Shown here: positions 61,401 to 64,000 of the stretch, piece after piece
Position numbering within the stretch: the stretch's first letter is position 1
How the letters are laid out: every line of letters starts with the position of its first letter
Assembly (NCBI RefSeq): GCF_022539315.1
Contig: NC_066338.1
Coordinates: 1,550,001 to 1,614,000, forward strand
Direction: 5' to 3'
Origin: Serinus canaria
Lineage: Eukaryota > Chordata > Aves > Passeriformes > Fringillidae
Length of the DNA stretch: 64,000 nt
Notes under the pieces: generated by a model
What the model was told of the DNA's origin: nothing
What the model saw: only the letters and a program-made list of their open reading frames with translations
Databases searched by the model: none
Translations under genes and position numbers: made by a program

Positions 61401-64000
61401 TTTGCAGGAGGTACTTGGCACTCTCAAACCAGCCCAAGTTGGCACTGGTGCCAGCTTGGTCCTGGGAGGCATCCTGCGATATGCGGAATTTTAAAAGCCA
61501 GAAGGCTGCTCTGAGCCACAGGCCCTGAACACAAAAACCGCCCCTTTTCCCAGGGAAATAAAACTCACCAACCCTAGTTGATGGTGTCAGTTTGCAGGAG
61601 GTACTTGGCACTCTCAAACCAGCCCAAGTTGGCACTGGTGCCAGCTTGGTCCTGGGAGGCATCCTGCGATATGCGGAATTTTAAAAGCCAGAAGGCTGCT
61701 CTGAGCCACAGCCCCTAGAACACAAAAACCGCCCTTTTCCCTGGGAAGCAAAACTCACCAACCCTAGTTGATGGTGTCAGTTTGCAGGAGGTACTTGGCA
61801 CTCTCAAACCAGCCCAAGTTGGCACTGGTGCCAGCTTGGTCCTGGGAGGCATCCTGCGATATGCGGAATTTTAAAAGCCAGAAGGCTGCTCTGAGCCACA
61901 GCCCTAGAACACAAAAACCGCCCCTTTTCCCTGGGAAATAAAACTCACCAACCCTAGTTGATGGTGTCAGTTTGCAGGAGGTACTTGGCACTCTCAAACC
62001 AGCCCAAGTTGGCACTGGTGCCAGCTTGGTCCTGGGAGGCATCCTGCGATATGCGGAATTTTAAAAGCCAGAAGGCTGCTCTGAGCCACAGCCCCTAGAA
62101 CACAAAAACCGCCCCTTTTCCCTGGGAAATAAAACTCACCAACCCTAGTTGATGGTGTCAGTTTGCAGGAGGTACTTGGCACTCTCAAACCAGCCCAGTT
62201 GGCACTGGTGCCAGCTTGGTCCTGGGAGGCATCCTGCGATATGCGGAATTTTAAAAGCCAGAAGGCTGCTCTGAGCCACAGGCCCTGAACACAAAAACCG
62301 CCCTTTTCCCAGGTAAGCAAAACTCACCAACCCTAGTTGATGGTGTCAGTTTGCAGGAGGTACTTGGCACTCTCAAACCAGCCCAAGTTGGCACTGGTGC
62401 CAGCTTGGTCCTGGGAGGCATCCTGCGATATGCGGAATTTTAAAAGCCAGAAGGCTGCTCTGAGCCACAGCCCCTAGAACACAAAAACCGCCCCTTTTCC
62501 CTGGGAAATAAAACTCACCAACCCTAGTTGATGGTGTCAGTTTGCAGGAGGTACTTGGCACTCTCAAACCAGCCCAAGTTGGCACTGGTGCCAGCTTGGT
62601 CCTGGGAGGCATCCTGCGATATGCGGAATTTTAAAAGCCAGAAGGCTGCTCTGAGCCACAGCCCCTAGAACACAAAAACCGCCCCTTTTCCCTGGGAAAT
62701 AAAACTCACCAACCCTAGTTCATGGTGTCAGTTTGCAGGAGGTACTTGGCACTCTCAAACCAGCCCAAGTTGGCACTGGTGCCAGCTTGGTCCTGGGAGG
62801 CATCCTGCGATATGCGGAATTTTAAAAGCCAGAAGGCTGCTCTGAGCCACCGGCCCTGGAACAAAAAACCGCCCCTTTTCCCAGGTAAGCAAAACTCACC
62901 AACCCTAGTTGATGGTGTCAGTTTGCAGGAGGTACTTGGCACTCTCAAACCAGCCCAAGTTGGCACTGGTGCCAGCTTGGTCCTGGGAGGCATCCTGCGA
63001 TATGCGGAATTTTAAAAGCCAGAAGGCTGCTCTGAGCCACAGCCCCTAGAACACAAAAACCGCCCCTTTTCCCTGGGAAATAAAACTCACCAACCCTAGT
63101 TGATGGTGTCAGTTTGCAGGAGGTACTTGGCACTCTCAAACCAGCCCAAGTTGGCACTGGTGCCAGCTTGGTCCTGGGAGGCATCCTGCGATATGCGGAA
63201 TTTTAAAAGCCAGAAGGCTGCTCTGAGCCACAGCCCCTAGAACACAAAAACCGCCCCTTTTCCCTGGGAAATAAAACTCACCAACCCTAGTTGATGGTGT
63301 CAGTTTGCAGGAGGTACTTGGCACTCTCAAACCAGCCCAAGTTGGCACTGGTGCCAGCTTGGTCCTGGGAGGCATCCTGCGATATGCGGAATTTTAAAAG
63401 CCAGAAGGCTGCTCTGAGCCACAGCCCTAGAACACAAAAACCGCCCCTTTTCCCTGGGAAATAAAACTCACCAACCCTAGTTGATGGTGTCAGTTTGCAG
63501 GAGGTACTTGGCACTCTCAAACCAGCCCAAGTTGGCACTGGTGCCAGCTTGGTCCTGGGAGGCATCCTGCGATATGCGGAATTTTAAAAGCCAGAAGGCT
63601 GCTCTGAGCCACAGCCCTAGAACACAAAAACCGCCCCTTTTCCCTGGGAAATAAAACTCACCAACCCTAGTTGATGGTGTCAGTTTGCAGGAGGTACTTG
63701 GCACTCTCAAACCAGCCCAAGTTGGCACTGGTGCCAGCTTGGTCCTGGGAGGCATCCTGCGATATGCGGAATTTTAAAAGCCAGAAGGCTGCTCTGAGCC
63801 ACAGGCCCTAGAACACAAAACCGCCCCTTTTCCCAGGTAAGAAAAACTCACCAACCCTAGTTGATGGTGTCAGTTTGCAGGAGGTACTTGGCACTCTCAA
63901 ACCAGCCCAAGTTGGCACTGGTGCCAGCTTGGTCCTGGGAGGCATCCTGCGATATGCGGAATTTTAAAAGCCAGAAGGCTGCTCTGAGCCACAGCCCTAG
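55485..64000 (-). repeat. Satellite array 4, highly homogeneous, - orientation
   Basis: About 45 monomers of 187-191 bp, nearly identical over the block from GATGGTGTCAGTTTGC to GCGATATGCGGAATTTT. Differences are mostly in the short CAGCCC(C)TAGAACAC...CCGCCCCTTTTCCC(T/A)GG spacer and are often one-base length changes. All carry the GCGATATGC box, which is the reverse of the ATATCGCAGG class that is rare in the + array. The array runs off the end of the window. Confidence 0.97.

Noticed and set aside
1..64000. CRISPR array or bacterial mobile element
   Set aside because: Repeats are 190-bp head-to-tail satellite monomers without unique spacers, and the content is a vertebrate-type provirus with LTRs. 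Nothing prokaryotic is present.

Overview
This is repeat-dominated eukaryotic DNA, most likely from a bird and probably a songbird. About two thirds of the window is one tandem satellite with a monomer of about 190 bp. The length recalls the ~191-bp centromeric satellite described in zebra finch, but I cannot compare sequences here. A bird is also suggested by a degenerate endogenous retrovirus (ERV) whose envelope remnant looks like the avian sarcoma-leukosis (alpharetrovirus) type. I found no intact cellular gene, no tRNA or rRNA gene, and nothing bacterial. The setting fits pericentromeric or other heterochromatin, possibly a sex chromosome, but the chromosome cannot be told from the sequence.

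Layout. Positions 1-11,483 are satellite in one orientation (called +). Positions 11,484-16,572 are a 5.1-kb non-satellite segment, the left arm. Positions 16,573-20,622 are + satellite, followed by a 500-N gap. After the gap the satellite runs in the opposite orientation (-) for the rest of the window. A reverse-complement copy of the 5.1-kb segment, the right arm, lies at 21,340-26,423. Each arm holds LTR-like pieces, a pyrimidine-rich block with an A-rich tail, a possible decayed coding fragment, and 2.6 copies of a CpG-rich 482-bp tandem repeat whose truncated end joins the satellite at the same point in both arms.

The provirus (26,588-36,086) sits in one satellite monomer. It has two 523-bp LTRs, a 6-bp target duplication (TGGCAC), a lysine-tRNA-type primer binding site, an unusually long GC-rich leader with eight copies of a ~57-bp minisatellite, and broken gag, protease, pol and env regions. 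Gag-pol signatures are betaretrovirus-like and env is alpharetrovirus-like, so it is a mosaic. All four gene regions carry frameshifts or nonsense codons. Only the stretch from mid-RT through integrase (31,639-34,077) is one long open frame.

After the provirus come satellite, a second gap, and a third LTR copy (37,600-38,021) followed by the same satellite flank as the 3' LTR, so the insertion site itself was duplicated. The array at 38,022-54,984 is divergent. It contains a 15-monomer higher-order repeat (HOR; 2,863 bp, three full copies plus partial ends) and a 5-monomer, 957-bp duplication. After a third gap, 55,485-64,000 is a very homogeneous array of about 45 monomers. The most distinctive features are the HOR, the satellite orientation switch with 5-kb inverted arms, and the mosaic provirus whose insertion site has been copied by satellite turnover.
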